64,000 bases of DNA from Tritrichomonas musculus (Eukaryota; Parabasalia; Tritrichomonadida; Tritrichomonadidae). Location: the NCBI GenBank assembly GCA_039105265.1, contig JAPFFF010000023.1:620001-684000 (forward strand), given 5' to 3'. Shown here in pieces: positions 36,768 through 47,282 of this stretch. The translations under genes were made by a program, and so were the position numbers. The notes beneath the pieces are model-generated. The model was given only the letters and a program-made list of their open reading frames with translations, was not told the DNA's origin and did no database searches. Every line of letters begins with the position of its first letter. Position 1 is the first letter of the stretch.

Positions 36768-38185
36768 GTGTTCCGATCTGTAATCATCAGATAAATCAAC
36801 TCAATGAATCAAACCAAGCCATGTATGAAAACAACCAAACACCAAAATTGGCAGAATATGTTTTTAATCAAAAGCCAGTAATAAATGATCAAAATTATCC
36901 AATTGGGATGACAACAGTTCAGCCTAAATATTGGGAAAGTCCATCTATATATGATACACCTCTTTATTCCGATGTCCATCCACCAATTGTGTGTAAAAAT
37001 GAACAAGAAATGACAGATTTGTTGCATAATATGTATAAAGTTGATCCAAAACACCAGAATATTATTGGTGGAGAAAGAGTCATTCGTGTTTATTCTGGAT
37101 TAGTTTCTGAAGTAATTGGAGAAAGTGATAAAACAATTCGATGTCCACATGATCTTGGATTCCAAAGAAATCAGGATCCTAATTCACTCTACAATTTATT
37201 AAAAACCAACCAAATTGAAGTATTACAAATTCACTGTTGTAGAAATGGTAATTCTAAATTTTTCATTAAAATTAGGAATATTACGCATCATAGAATACAT
37301 TTTATATTTCAAAAAGGAAGCGTTGTTGATCTTCCAATACATCAACAGCCATTATACATAGCTGAAACATGGGAAGGTTATTTGGAATCGTTCCAAGTAC
37401 GAGAAATTTATCTAAAATGGTATTGCATGAACAAAAAAGCAACAACACCAGATGGTGATGCTAAGTTGACTCCATTTATTTTTGTTGCTCCAGCAAGATT
37501 TTCTAATGGTGATTACGGCAAACCCTGGACTGGAAACTCAGATAATTGGTGGTATAATCTTCAGCCTGATTTGTGTAGGAAAATATCAAGATCTAACTTT
37601 ATTTGGCCAAAGCAACAAAATGAAAGAAGAATCCAAGAAATTACAAAAATAAACAGAAATTATGGTGATTATAATCCAGAATGGAATTATTTACCAATCG
37701 AAATTGGAGGAAAAATTAACTCAAACTTGTTCCAAATTCTCAATGAAAAAAGAAATTTGATGGTTTATTCCATTGTTGGTGTTGTAAGATATAATCGTAT
37801 GTCAATGGAAGCCAATGCTAATAATGCAATGATTTATACAAATCAAATGGGATTTGTCATTGCAATTCAAAATGAATTGATACTGATTGAAAAAGCTGAA
37901 TCAGGAGAATGGGAAGGTGGATTTTGCTCTTATGATAACTCAAATGATGTTTATTCATTTAAAGGAAGATATTACTACAAAGATTTCTCTTCTATCAATA
38001 GGAGTAGTTTTTATGTTGGGCAAGTAATTAATGGAATGAGAACTGATCCAAAGTATTACAATTCAGTTACATACACTTCACAAAACTCAAGACAATACTT
38101 ATTCGGAACATTGGGAATAAGCATTCCAATCATTCATACTGGACAAATATTTATACCTTCTCTTCATGATTTAATTGACTTTTAA
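36728..38185 (+). CDS. tryptophan-rich protein of unknown function, main part
   Basis: 485 residues. The first about 120 residues are polar and Asn/Gln/Pro-rich. From about residue 120 a compact region starts with IRVYSGLVSEVIG. Residues about 160-270 look beta-rich (LQIHCCRNGNSKFFIKIRNI, FQKGSVVDLPIHQQPL), like a small beta-sandwich. The C-terminal half has a WWYNLQPDLC phrase and WNYLPIEIGG, and ends in PSLHDLIDF. No signal peptide, membrane helix or catalytic motif is recognised. Family unknown. It is the 3' continuation of the 36561 start, with one frameshift between them, and stands alone with no close neighbours on the same strand. Confidence 0.7.
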   Translation: MQECISSIDCQKVSVPICNHQINQLNESNQAMYENNQTPKLAEYVFNQKPVINDQNYPIGMTTVQPKYWESPSIYDTPLYSDVHPPIVCKNEQEMTDLLHNMYKVDPKHQNIIGGERVIRVYSGLVSEVIGESDKTIRCPHDLGFQRNQDPNSLYNLLKTNQIEVLQIHCCRNGNSKFFIKIRNITHHRIHFIFQKGSVVDLPIHQQPLYIAETWEGYLESFQVREIYLKWYCMNKKATTPDGDAKLTPFIFVAPARFSNGDYGKPWTGNSDNWWYNLQPDLCRKISRSNFIWPKQQNERRIQEITKINRNYGDYNPEWNYLPIEIGGKINSNLFQILNEKRNLMVYSIVGVVRYNRMSMEANANNAMIYTNQMGFVIAIQNELILIEKAESGEWEGGFCSYDNSNDVYSFKGRYYYKDFSSINRSSFYVGQVINGMRTDPKYYNSVTYTSQNSRQYLFGTLGISIPIIHTGQIFIPSLHDLIDF

Positions 38186-39077
38186 TCAAAAGTTTTAATA
38201 GCATTCTTCTTAAGTAAACCAATTTTTCCATATATTGTTGCAATGAGTTGTTGATTGATATTTAATATAGTGCATGTTAAATTATTATAAATTGTAAACT
38301 TTTTTTGTTGGTTATTAGAAATTAGTATATATTTTATTAAAAGCAAGGTTCCAATGAAAGGATCCTTTTTATAATAGACTAAAAAATATTTAAATATATG
38401 TAAAAATGATTATTCATGATATTAATTCATATTTTACAGATAATTATAATATGAATTTGGATTGATTATTTTTGGATTTCTTTGGGTTTAAGGTTGGATT
38501 CATGGGATGGTAAAGAACTTGCAGATTCACTAAGTTGGAAATCTTTCATTAAATAATTCTATGTTTTGTTTTGTTACAAAATTTTTCACATTTTTTCATG
38601 AATAAAATTAAAATTATTCTTAACGCTACCTAGGAATTATTTTCATATATTTGAAATTTATTTATTTGTAATTAATATTATATTTATATCAAATAATTGA
38701 TGATGGCATGTACATTTTTGGCATTGTGAATTTATATGATTTCTCCAATAATTTAAATCTATTATTTAAAAAGTGCAAACATTCAAAATAAAGTTTTATA
38801 TTATATTAATATAAAATCATAAAACCTTTTCATAAATGAGAAAAATCAATTTGACAGTCCACTTTTTGAGAGGCCTTGTCCAAAAAATTTCGTTTCAGCT
38901 ACTCTTCATTTCTAAAGAATGAAAATTTTTTTAAAAAATTTTTATATACAATTTTTTGACTGAATTTTATTTCAAAATTGAATTGAAATTCAATTGATAA
39001 ATTATCATTTCAGCAATGAATATAATATACATAAAATCATATCATTTTTAAAAAAAATACTATCTGATACAATAGCA
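38186..39077. other. intergenic, nothing firm
   Basis: AT-rich. A 19-codon coding-like tail (DSWDGKELADSLSWKSFIK, stop) occurs near 38495-38555 and may be a gene remnant. The frame of the next gene is open back to 38994 but without an ATG. Confidence 0.45.
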
Positions 39078-39626
39078 ATGAAAAATGGAAATCTTGTTGC
39101 AACTAATCTTGAAGAAATAAAGAATTTATTAAATTATGGTAAAGAATTATATGGAAAAATTATCACAATTCAAGGGATTTTAATTAAAAAAGAACATAAA
39201 AAACCAATTAAAGATATTATATATCATGGAAAACCTAAATTAATTTGCTTTGATAATTGCATAATAGGAGAATTTTCACATTCAGTATTTAGAGATTTTG
39301 GATGCTCATTATCAGTTAATAATTGTCAACTTACACCAGAAACAGGTGAAATGATTTTAAGAGCATTAGATCCATATTCACCAGTTGATGTTGATTTATC
39401 AAACAATAATTTAGGTGATCAAGGATGTGAAGAATTATTAAATTATATCAAAGATGTTATTTCTTCAGGCATTCAAGGATTTAGAAGACTAAATTTAACT
39501 AACAATAATTTTTCAGAAGAACGCATTAAAGACATGAACAATTTTATCTGCACAGAACATGCTTCATTTATTACAATTCAACAAAAAAAAATCCTCTCAA
39601 AAAGTTTTAACTTAATATCCTCCTAA
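39078..39626 (+). CDS. short leucine-rich repeat protein (ribonuclease-inhibitor-like repeats)
   Basis: 182 residues from the first in-frame ATG at 39078 (the frame is open to 38994 without an ATG). Two to three LRRs of the ribonuclease-inhibitor type are visible: PVDVDLSNNNLGDQGCEELL and GFRRLNLTNNNFSEERIKDM, with the preceding CSLSVNNCQLTPETGEMIL. These differ from the BspA-type repeats elsewhere in the window. The N-terminal 70 residues form a helical lead-in. It is short for the family and may be a truncated 3' part of a larger gene, since the coding texture extends upstream of the ATG. No localisation signal. Confidence 0.6.
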   Translation: MKNGNLVATNLEEIKNLLNYGKELYGKIITIQGILIKKEHKKPIKDIIYHGKPKLICFDNCIIGEFSHSVFRDFGCSLSVNNCQLTPETGEMILRALDPYSPVDVDLSNNNLGDQGCEELLNYIKDVISSGIQGFRRLNLTNNNFSEERIKDMNNFICTEHASFITIQQKKILSKSFNLISS

Positions 39627-40459
39627 TTCATTAAGGGCCGAGTTTGAGAAGATTTTTTTTAATTTTTGAAAACTCTTATTAAAAAAAAAAAATATTCAAA
39701 TAATTCTATACTATTGAGAATTGATAAAAAAACAAAAAATACTTTATATATATTGTAATAAAAATATAAAAAAAATGAATTTTATTTTAATACTTTAATC
39801 TCATTTTCATTTTTTTTCTTTTTTTATAAATAAAGCATAGGTTAATAAATTATAAAAAAAGAAAAAATAAATTATAAAAAAATACTTTATATATATTTTA
39901 ATTTTTGAATACTTTCATTTATTTTTCTTTTTTATAATTCAACTCTTCCCTTAATGCAAAAATTTTTCGCCACTAAAAAATTTTGAGAGAAAATATTCAA
40001 AATTTCATTGAATTTTTGCACACCCCATAAGTACTTTCTCTGTTTGAAATTGATTGAAGTTATTTTAAATCAATTAATTAGTACTTGATCATTATGAACA
40101 ATTCTATTTTCATGTAAAAATACCAAAATGTAACTTTGACTTCAATTCGTTGGATTGAAATTAAAAAAGGAGAAAAAGTGACAGATTTTTAGGCGATCAT
40201 TTTCAATGTCATTTGCCACGTTGACGTTGACATCATTTCAACGTTGACAACGAAGAGCTTTTAAACGGTCACTTCGTTATCTATTTTTTCAAAGGTGACC
40301 ATCCCTTTTTAAATTTTAAAAATTTAAAAATTAGAATTTAAAAAATGGGTTTAAAATCATTATTCGTTAATAGTTTCAAAAAGATTTAAAATATATTTGA
40401 AAACGCCATGCATAAATAGAAATATGTAATGTAATATGTTTTATAAAAAAAGATATAAT
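39627..40459. other. intergenic between convergent genes; simple AT repeats
   Basis: Poly-A-rich with repeated ATACTTTATATATATT phrases (about 39740 and 39882). Around 40215-40255 the hexamer ACGTTGAC repeats several times in direct and inverted form (GTTGACGTTGACATC, TCAACGTTGACAACG). Nothing coding. Confidence 0.5.
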
Positions 40460-41788
40460 TTATGCAATAAGGCAACATTTTGAAGAATTTTTATTGTTTT
40501 CTTCTCTACTTGTAGTTGGTGCAGATTGGTTGTGTACTGATCTTGATGAATGATGAGAAATTGATTTTTCATTCACAAAAGTCTCAGGCATCTTCATGTT
40601 TCCTGTTTCCAAGAAATCGTTATAAATTTTCTGAGCGTTTTCATCGCCCAGCTCGGCCGCCTTCTTCAGATACTCGACTCCCTCGTTCTGGTTGTAATTC
40701 GGGTCCTTTTTATTCAAAAACAAGGACGAGTACAGGACCAGCGAAGGAGGATACTCCTTATCGACAGCAGTCTTCAAATAAGTCCGAGCCTCATCTCTCC
40801 TCTCACCACAGACTCCCTCAGCGAGCACCAAGCGTGCGAAGTTATGCATTCCAGCGACGTTTCCATCATCCGCCGCTTTTTGAAAGAAGTTGAGAGCGGT
40901 TTTTTTATCGGCAGAAACGCCCTCAATCTCACCCGAAGAAAGAAGAAGGCCGTAGCAAACCATGCCGTCAGATTGGCCAGCTTCGGCAGCCCTTTTGTAG
41001 TACTTGAAGGCCGCTTTCTTGTCAGCAGCCGTGCCTTCTCCGTTCTCAAGCGCATTTCCATATTTGACCATTGATTCAATTTCACCTTTATCGGCGGCCA
41101 TTTTGTAGTATTTGACAGCTTCCTCTTTGTCCATTGAACAACCTTCGCCGTTCCACAGCGCATTGGCATAATGGAACATGCACTTTTCGTCCCCTTTTTC
41201 TGCCCCGCTTTTGAAATATTTGGCCGCTTCTTTCTTGTTCCGCTTTTTGAGAAGAAGTCCGTAATTCAAAATGGCAGGAAGATAGTCTTGATCGGCGGCA
41301 ATTTTGTAATAGTTTTCGGCTTGTTCGGAACTGTTGTCTTGGCCTCGACTGTTCTTTTGAAAAAGTAAAGCACATCGATAACAATGTTCTGGATTCTTAT
41401 CAGCAGCGGCTTTAACGTAATATATTTGGGCTGATAACATTGAACCAACATCGCCTTTTTCTTCACATATGCGGCCATATTCGTACATGGCATCGTAATT
41501 GGCTGAATCAGCGGCTTTTTTAATATATTCTTCTGATTTCTTTTTGTTGGCTAGAACACCGTCCCCGGATTGTAGTATAAGTCCATATTTGAGCATAGCG
41601 TCACTATTCCCTTTATCTGCAGCTAATTTGATGTTTCGAATGGCTTCTTTCTTATTATTTGGTCCTCCTTCATTAAATAATTTTAATCCATACTCAAAAA
41701 TTTCTTGATCATCTCCTTCGATATTTGGGGAAGAAACTTCATTTGGTTTTTTTGATTTGGCGGGACTTCGAGGACTTTTTTTGGACAT
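40460..41788 (-). CDS. Sel1-like repeat protein with C-terminal CaaX box
   Basis: 442 residues. A basic Lys/Ser/Pro-rich N-terminus of about 25 residues is followed by nine to ten Sel1-like repeats of about 36 residues (pattern A...Y..AAD.G...AM..YG..L..G.G), from about residue 30 to 395. A Ser/Asn-rich tail ends in KCCLIA, whose last four residues CLIA form a CaaX box; with X = Ala this predicts farnesylation, so the protein is probably membrane-anchored. Sel1 proteins act as adaptors in signalling complexes. The central coding region (about 40630-41400) is visibly GC-richer than the surrounding DNA, which fits a highly expressed gene with biased codons or a different origin. Start at 41788 is the first ATG. 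Confidence 0.9.
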   Translation of the reverse strand: MSKKSPRSPAKSKKPNEVSSPNIEGDDQEIFEYGLKLFNEGGPNNKKEAIRNIKLAADKGNSDAMLKYGLILQSGDGVLANKKKSEEYIKKAADSANYDAMYEYGRICEEKGDVGSMLSAQIYYVKAAADKNPEHCYRCALLFQKNSRGQDNSSEQAENYYKIAADQDYLPAILNYGLLLKKRNKKEAAKYFKSGAEKGDEKCMFHYANALWNGEGCSMDKEEAVKYYKMAADKGEIESMVKYGNALENGEGTAADKKAAFKYYKRAAEAGQSDGMVCYGLLLSSGEIEGVSADKKTALNFFQKAADDGNVAGMHNFARLVLAEGVCGERRDEARTYLKTAVDKEYPPSLVLYSSLFLNKKDPNYNQNEGVEYLKKAAELGDENAQKIYNDFLETGNMKMPETFVNEKSISHHSSRSVHNQSAPTTSREENNKNSSKCCLIA

Positions 41789-42423
41789 TTTTTATACTAT
41801 AAAATATACGTTAAAATCTATTCAAATAATATTCGTTATTTTCCGAAAATAGTAAAATTTTTATTCAAATTTATATTTTAAAAAATAGTTGTATCTTATT
41901 ATTTTTATATATAAATATGAATAATATTTTTTATATTTTTAAATATATAAATAAAATAAAATTTTATTAATAATATATATGTAATATTATCATATTGGCA
42001 TAGATATTTATATAATAATTTTGAAAGTAAAAACTATCAAAAAGTGAGAAATAAAAATTTTTGAGGAAAAAAGTAACAATTTCAAAAATTGTCATTTCTC
42101 AGTAACACTTTTCATTTTTGTTGTATTTTATTTTTTAAATATCAGAATTAAAATATATTTTAATTAAAAAAATAACTAAAACAAAGAAATATTAATTGTC
42201 GAATTAAATCCTTTTTTATCAAATCAATACACAATGAATTATTCCCCATCATTCTTTAATTCAGGATTTTTTCAGAAATTTAAATAATGTAAAAACAAAT
42301 CTCAATCTATTGGAATCGCTTGATCAAAAAAAACATTATATTTTCAAAATTCTTAAATAAAAAAGTATTGATTTAATCTCTAAAATCTATGTTTATTATA
42401 CATAATAAATAAATGCATGATAT
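41789..42423. other. intergenic, nothing recognised
   Basis: AT-rich spacer between two minus-strand genes; no repeat or RNA gene seen. Confidence 0.5.
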
Positions 42424-44220
42424 TTATAATTTTCTGGATAATTCTGTCAATGAATCTTTAATAAGATAGTATTTCTTAGATTCATCACAATTTGAGTTCA
42501 TTCCAATAAGCTCATTCAAACTTAATAAGCTGCATTTTTCTTTAAATGATGTAAACAAGCAAGCTTTTTTGGTTTGCCAAAAAACAATCATTTTTTTGAA
42601 GTCGTTGAAATTTGCTTGAATATTTCTGTCATTTAATTTGAAGAGGACTGCGTCATTTTTCTTCACAAAATATTTGACATTATGTAGAGGAATCGATGAG
42701 TCGCATTTAACTCTATCCAATTCGTACAAATGTTTAAACTTTTTGAATATTCTGGCAAATTTTTGAACCAATGAAATCTTCTTCTGAATTGAACTGTCAT
42801 TGTCGCTCATGTCGAGAAATTCATCGAGTTTGAAAACTTCAGCAAATGAATTGATGTTCTTGTAATATTGGACAAATTGTTCGTTTGGATCCATCACTAT
42901 ACGTGAAGAATCATCAAAGCAAACTCCAACAGTTCCATTGCCCAATAAGTAGCCCAAATTGTTGCGTGAAAAGAGGTGCTTTGAAACGAAGAAATTTGGA
43001 ATGTTGTAATTTTTAACAATGTTTGAGTTAATGTTGTTTGTATAGCAATTTTCGTAAGGACAATAATTGTTGTTCAACTTTTTCAGAGAGTTTTCATTTT
43101 CTTCTGAAATTTTTGATGATGATGATGATTGTTGATTGATTCCAGAGTAATTATAGCTGCTTCTTGAGTGAATTGGTGTTGAAACAGTCAGTATTTTTGA
43201 TCCATTCATTTGATTATTGTTCAATGACGATGCAAGTCTCTTTTGCAAGTAAATTCCATTGTTTTGAAAAGATGTCTTCTGAAAAAGTGGAACTTTTTGT
43301 GAAGGAGGTATTGGAACTATTGATTGATCTGGCTTGTACAATTGAACTTGTTCTTTGTCGTATTTCATGATAAAGGGATGTCTTAAAAGGTCAATTGCAT
43401 TTGGCCTTTTTGATACATCTTTTCTGAGAGTCATTTTGATGAAATCTCTGGCTTCGAATGATAGTGGAACGCTTGATGGGAATTGTAATTCGCTGTTCTT
43501 GATCTTGTCAAATGTCATTTCTTTACTTCCTCCATCAAATGGAGCCTTTCCGGTTAGCATAATAAAAGCAGAGATTCCAACCGCCCAAACGTCTGATTTG
43601 AATCCGTTTGCTTCTTTATCTTTTTTAAGAATTTCGGGACTCATGTAATTTGGTGTTCCACAAATCGAGGGCTTGCTTTCTTCACCATTGAAATATGTAG
43701 AAAGGCCAAAATCGGCGAGTTTGACTTTTCCATCTGATCCAATTAAATAATTCTCCAATTTGAGATCATGGTGAATTATTCGGTGGTTATGAAGGTAAAT
43801 AACGCCAAGAATGACGTCTTTGAGTATTCTTCGTGTTTCGGATTCATTTAATCTGCCTTGATTACTTTTTCGAAGATAATCGCGAATTGATTTGCCTGGG
43901 CAGTAATCAAGAACTATGTAATAATTGAATTCATCTGAAAATGAGTTTTTTGATCTAACGACGTTTTGATGATTGATCGATTTTTGAATTTTCAGCTCGT
44001 TCTTAAGTTTATCAAGGGATGTTTGTCCTTTCGAACCTTCATATTGCTTTTTTGATATAACTTTCATTGCGTAGCTTTTATTTGTGTCTTGCTCGGTAAC
44101 ACGATATACAACTGCAAATCCACCGCGACCAAGCTCTTCATTTCTGAGATAAACGGTCTTGATTCCATTGTCATCAATATTAACAATTTTCGATGGAACG
44201 AAGATTGATGATTGAGGCAT
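42424..44220 (-). CDS. Polo-like kinase (PLK family)
   Basis: 598 residues. The kinase domain spans about 25-285, with GRGGFAVVY (31-39), catalytic Lys53, HHDLKLEN (150-157; His in place of the HRD Arg, Asp152 present), DFG (170-172), and an activation segment SICGTPNYMSPE with Ser185 at the position of the activating Thr of PLK1. A Ser/Asn-rich linker follows. Two polo boxes then appear: one around 405-500 with GYLLGNGTVGVCFDDSSRIV, and a second around 512-590 with AVLFKLNDRNIQANFND. Polo kinases control mitosis, centrosome/basal body duplication and cytokinesis and bind phosphorylated partners through the polo boxes. By eye alignment the PLK1 Trp414 is His here and His538 is Phe, so phosphopeptide binding may be altered. 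Length is typical of the family. Confidence 0.92.
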   Translation of the reverse strand: MPQSSIFVPSKIVNIDDNGIKTVYLRNEELGRGGFAVVYRVTEQDTNKSYAMKVISKKQYEGSKGQTSLDKLKNELKIQKSINHQNVVRSKNSFSDEFNYYIVLDYCPGKSIRDYLRKSNQGRLNESETRRILKDVILGVIYLHNHRIIHHDLKLENYLIGSDGKVKLADFGLSTYFNGEESKPSICGTPNYMSPEILKKDKEANGFKSDVWAVGISAFIMLTGKAPFDGGSKEMTFDKIKNSELQFPSSVPLSFEARDFIKMTLRKDVSKRPNAIDLLRHPFIMKYDKEQVQLYKPDQSIVPIPPSQKVPLFQKTSFQNNGIYLQKRLASSLNNNQMNGSKILTVSTPIHSRSSYNYSGINQQSSSSSKISEENENSLKKLNNNYCPYENCYTNNINSNIVKNYNIPNFFVSKHLFSRNNLGYLLGNGTVGVCFDDSSRIVMDPNEQFVQYYKNINSFAEVFKLDEFLDMSDNDSSIQKKISLVQKFARIFKKFKHLYELDRVKCDSSIPLHNVKYFVKKNDAVLFKLNDRNIQANFNDFKKMIVFWQTKKACLFTSFKEKCSLLSLNELIGMNSNCDESKKYYLIKDSLTELSRKL

Positions 44221-45079
44221 TTAAATAAATAATGAAGTGGTATCTTTAGATTTATAATTTTTATAAAATTGAACCAAAAAACGAATCCAACACAATTTTT
44301 CTATGATAATTTTAAAACGTATACTAAAAAAATAACGATAAAAATAATAATATTTGGAATTATCTTGTAATTTTATAATTTTAATTTATTAAACTATGAT
44401 TTTTATTTAATAAAAAATAAAATAAAATTTTAATATTTAATTATTGTAATAAAATATCATATGAGAACTAATGAAAAAGAAAATTTATTTTCATCAATAA
44501 AATTGAATTTATTAAAATGAATCATAGAATAATTTGAAATAAAATAGAAATTTTATTCTAACGATTTTTTTATAATCAGAAAATTTTTGAAATTAATTTC
44601 TGGTGAATATTTTTGGTTCAATCATTGTTTAATAATTAAAATTTTAATAAATGATAATTATAAATCCACATCCAAATAATTCATTAAGAAAATAATAAAT
44701 CAATGAATTATTTGGATTATCATATTTAAAGTACAATGTGAGAACAAAAAAAAGTTTTCTTAATATTAAATATATGCTTAAAAGAATTAAAATAATAAGA
44801 TTATCATCGAAATTATTATAAAATTTCACAAACAAATCCAATCAAAAAAATTTAAAGTATGTTTTTCATAAATTTTATTTATCACTGTAAAAAAAGTATA
44901 CAGCAACCAGTTAAATGGCTGTTGGATTCAGATTGGGAATTTTTATTATGATCGCTTTATTGAAAGTGTAATTAAATATTTTAATTTGAGAAACAACTGA
45001 TTGGATATTAGAACAGCTATCATTCAAATTTGTACAGTTAGCAAAATTATCATTTATTAATTCAGATGTTGTTTTCTCT
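44221..45079. other. intergenic, nothing recognised
   Basis: AT-rich; a short minus frame at 44644-44841 encodes a Phe/Leu/Ile/Tyr-rich peptide that I regard as chance. Confidence 0.5.
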
Positions 45080-45088
45080 TTTCATAAA

Positions 45089-46521
45089 GGGAAGTGTAAT
45101 TTTTCCCCAGAAAATTGAATGGGAAAAACTGGGGAAAAATGGTAAAAAACTGGGGAAAAATGGTAATTTTTTTTGAATTGAAAATGATCGTTTTTTAAAA
45201 AATATTTTTTTAAAATTACAGCATAAACAACATTTAGAGTTTCAAAATTAAAATAAAATATTAAGAAAAAGAACAATACATAAAATGCATATGTCTATTA
45301 CCTCAAAAAAAGAATTTTAAAAATATCAACATTACAATTAAAAGGAAAAATCTCTAATTCGAAATGACTGACAAAAATTGTATTACATATAAATGAATAT
45401 AATAATTATATAAATGTTATCCCAGAGAAAATTTAAAAATACATAAGAGAAAATGAAAAAAGCAATATTTTTCATTTTATTTTAGGTAAATTCAGAACCA
45501 AATTAGAGAAGAATATGAAGTACTTTTGAAAAATAATTATAACAAAAAAGAAAAAATTACATGTCAATTCAAATCAGAAAAATGATGAAGTTCGTTTGAA
45601 ATAAAAATCTCATTGTAATATAAAATATCATGTTTTTGCCTGTATTTTAATATATATATAAATAAAACGATTATACTATGATTTATAAATTCAAAACCTA
45701 AAAATATAAAGGATTTATGTAATATAAACACTTTTTTTCAAAATGTAAAATTTTCTTATGTGTAGGTTATCAAAAACACTCCATAAGTGTATCTTGAATA
45801 TGCAACCATTCTTCCCAGGAAAAAAAGGTAGCATAGCAATTATTTATCCACATTATGATTAAATTTATGATATTATTTAAATAATCAATAAATTGAGATA
45901 GAATATTAGGAAAACTAGAGAAATCATCTTATCTTGAATTTCAATAAAAATATACATTAAAAAGTGTATTAGTATAGAATATATCATTTTAGACAATAAA
46001 AATCTTTTTAATTCAAATATTAAAAAAGTTGGAGCTAATATATTAGTGAAAAAATAGTGATTGAGCAAAATTCTCATTTATATTTATTTATATTGTATTT
46101 TTAGATAATAATCTTTAAAATTACCCTGCATTCATCTTCCTGAAATAAGATCGGATTATTCATAATATAATAAAAAATTTGTAAATTTCAGGTTTATAAA
46201 GGTTCAAAATTGGTTTATAATGCTACTAAATAATTTTAACTTTATTTGAACAGTTAAATTTTTGAAACGATAATTTTTGCATTTGATAAGATATTTGATT
46301 AAAAAAAAAATTCAAAAAAAACTTTATTTGTACCCTTAATAATGATTAACCATGCTAGAAAAGAGTTGATACTGTATTAAAAAGGCCGAATGTTGACTGA
46401 TTTAAAAGTTGGGGAAAAATGGTTAATATTTACATTTTTTTTATAAAATTTTATAAAAAAACCATTTTTCCCCAGGTTGAAATGTGATATAAAAAAAGTT
46501 GGGGAAAAATGGTAATTTCCC
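45089..46521. mobile_element. 1433-bp inverted-repeat DNA element with subterminal GGGGAAAAATGGT clusters
   Basis: The left end starts GGGAAGTGTAATTTTTCCCC. The right end, read inwards, starts GGGAAATTACCATTTTTCCC. The 9-bp sequence TTTCATAAA flanks both ends (45080-45088 and 46522-46530). Just inside each end the motif TGGGGAAAAATGGT is repeated in direct and inverted orientation (about 45130-45165; 46412-46428, 46461-46476 and 46498-46513), as expected for subterminal transposase-binding sites. The interior is AT-rich and non-coding. A 9-bp duplication and G-rich ends would suit a Mutator-like non-autonomous element, but that assignment is tentative. Confidence 0.75.
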
Positions 46522-46746
46522 TTTCATAAAGGTATCTAATCTTTTTAGAGTAAAAGGTTTTTTTACTTTTTTGTTAGTTATTTCATTTTAGAGTGGATTT
46601 AAAATAGTTAAATCATGAAATAATTATTTGAAATGACAATACAAATTAAACTGTTTATCTCGTCTTTATTTTTGATCGTCAACATAAAATCTATGAATTC
46701 TTAATTATAAAAAAAAAAAGGTTAAATAAATATTATTATTAAAATG

Positions 46747-46983
46747 CTAGGCTTTAAATAGGTGGACATTTTGATGTCAAAATGTCCAGATCAATTAATA
46801 TTTTTTAGTCCACGTGTCCAGTTTGTGGACATATATCCACTTTATCAAAATAAAAAAATTAAAAATTTTCTGAGCTATGTCGATCAAATAAGGTCAAATA
46901 ATTGCTTTTTTTTTTTTTTTTTTTTTTTTAGTTTGCGAAATCAACCAAAATCGAAATTGATATTGCATAGTGTATTGTGATTG

Positions 46984-47015
<32 letters not shown>

Positions 47016-47256
47016 CAATTATTTGACCTTGTTTGATCGACATAGATCAAATTTTTTTAGATCACATTTCATTCATTGAGAAATTTGAAATGTCCATTAG
47101 AATGTCCACCATAGAAAAAGTTGATGTAATTGAGAAGAATCCGTTATTTTAAAAAATCTAAAATGTCCTAATCAATCAAGATGCCATTTTGTTATCACAG
47201 AAAAAGTTAAGCTGTCGAAAAAAGTGGCATGTCCACTATGACCACTTAAAGCCTAG
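46747..47256. mobile_element. 510-bp inverted-repeat DNA element (hAT-like by target size)
   Basis: Ends are CTAGGCTTTAA and its complement TTAAAGCCTAG, followed inwards by an imperfect GTGGACAT match. The 8-bp TTAAAATG flanks both ends (46739-46746 and 47257-47264). An 8-bp target duplication is characteristic of hAT-superfamily elements; the ends are not a textbook hAT match, so the superfamily is inferred. No coding capacity. The middle is a near-perfect hairpin listed separately. Confidence 0.8.
46875..47045. repeat. long inverted repeat capped by poly-T/poly-A arms
   Basis: The arm 46875-46929 (CTATGTCGATCAAATAAGGT, then CAAATAATTGC and about 25 T) is complementary to 46986-47045 (about 29 A, then GCAATTATTTGACCTTG and TTTGATCGACATAG), with a 56-base loop. 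It forms the core of the 510-bp element. Confidence 0.9.
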
Positions 47257-47282
47257 TTAAAATGTAATGCAATTCAAGTTGA

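Noticed and set aside
40516-41384. Several frames opposite or overlapping the Sel1 gene
   Set aside because: They arise from its GC-richer codon use; only the minus frame at 40460-41788 shows a repeat domain.
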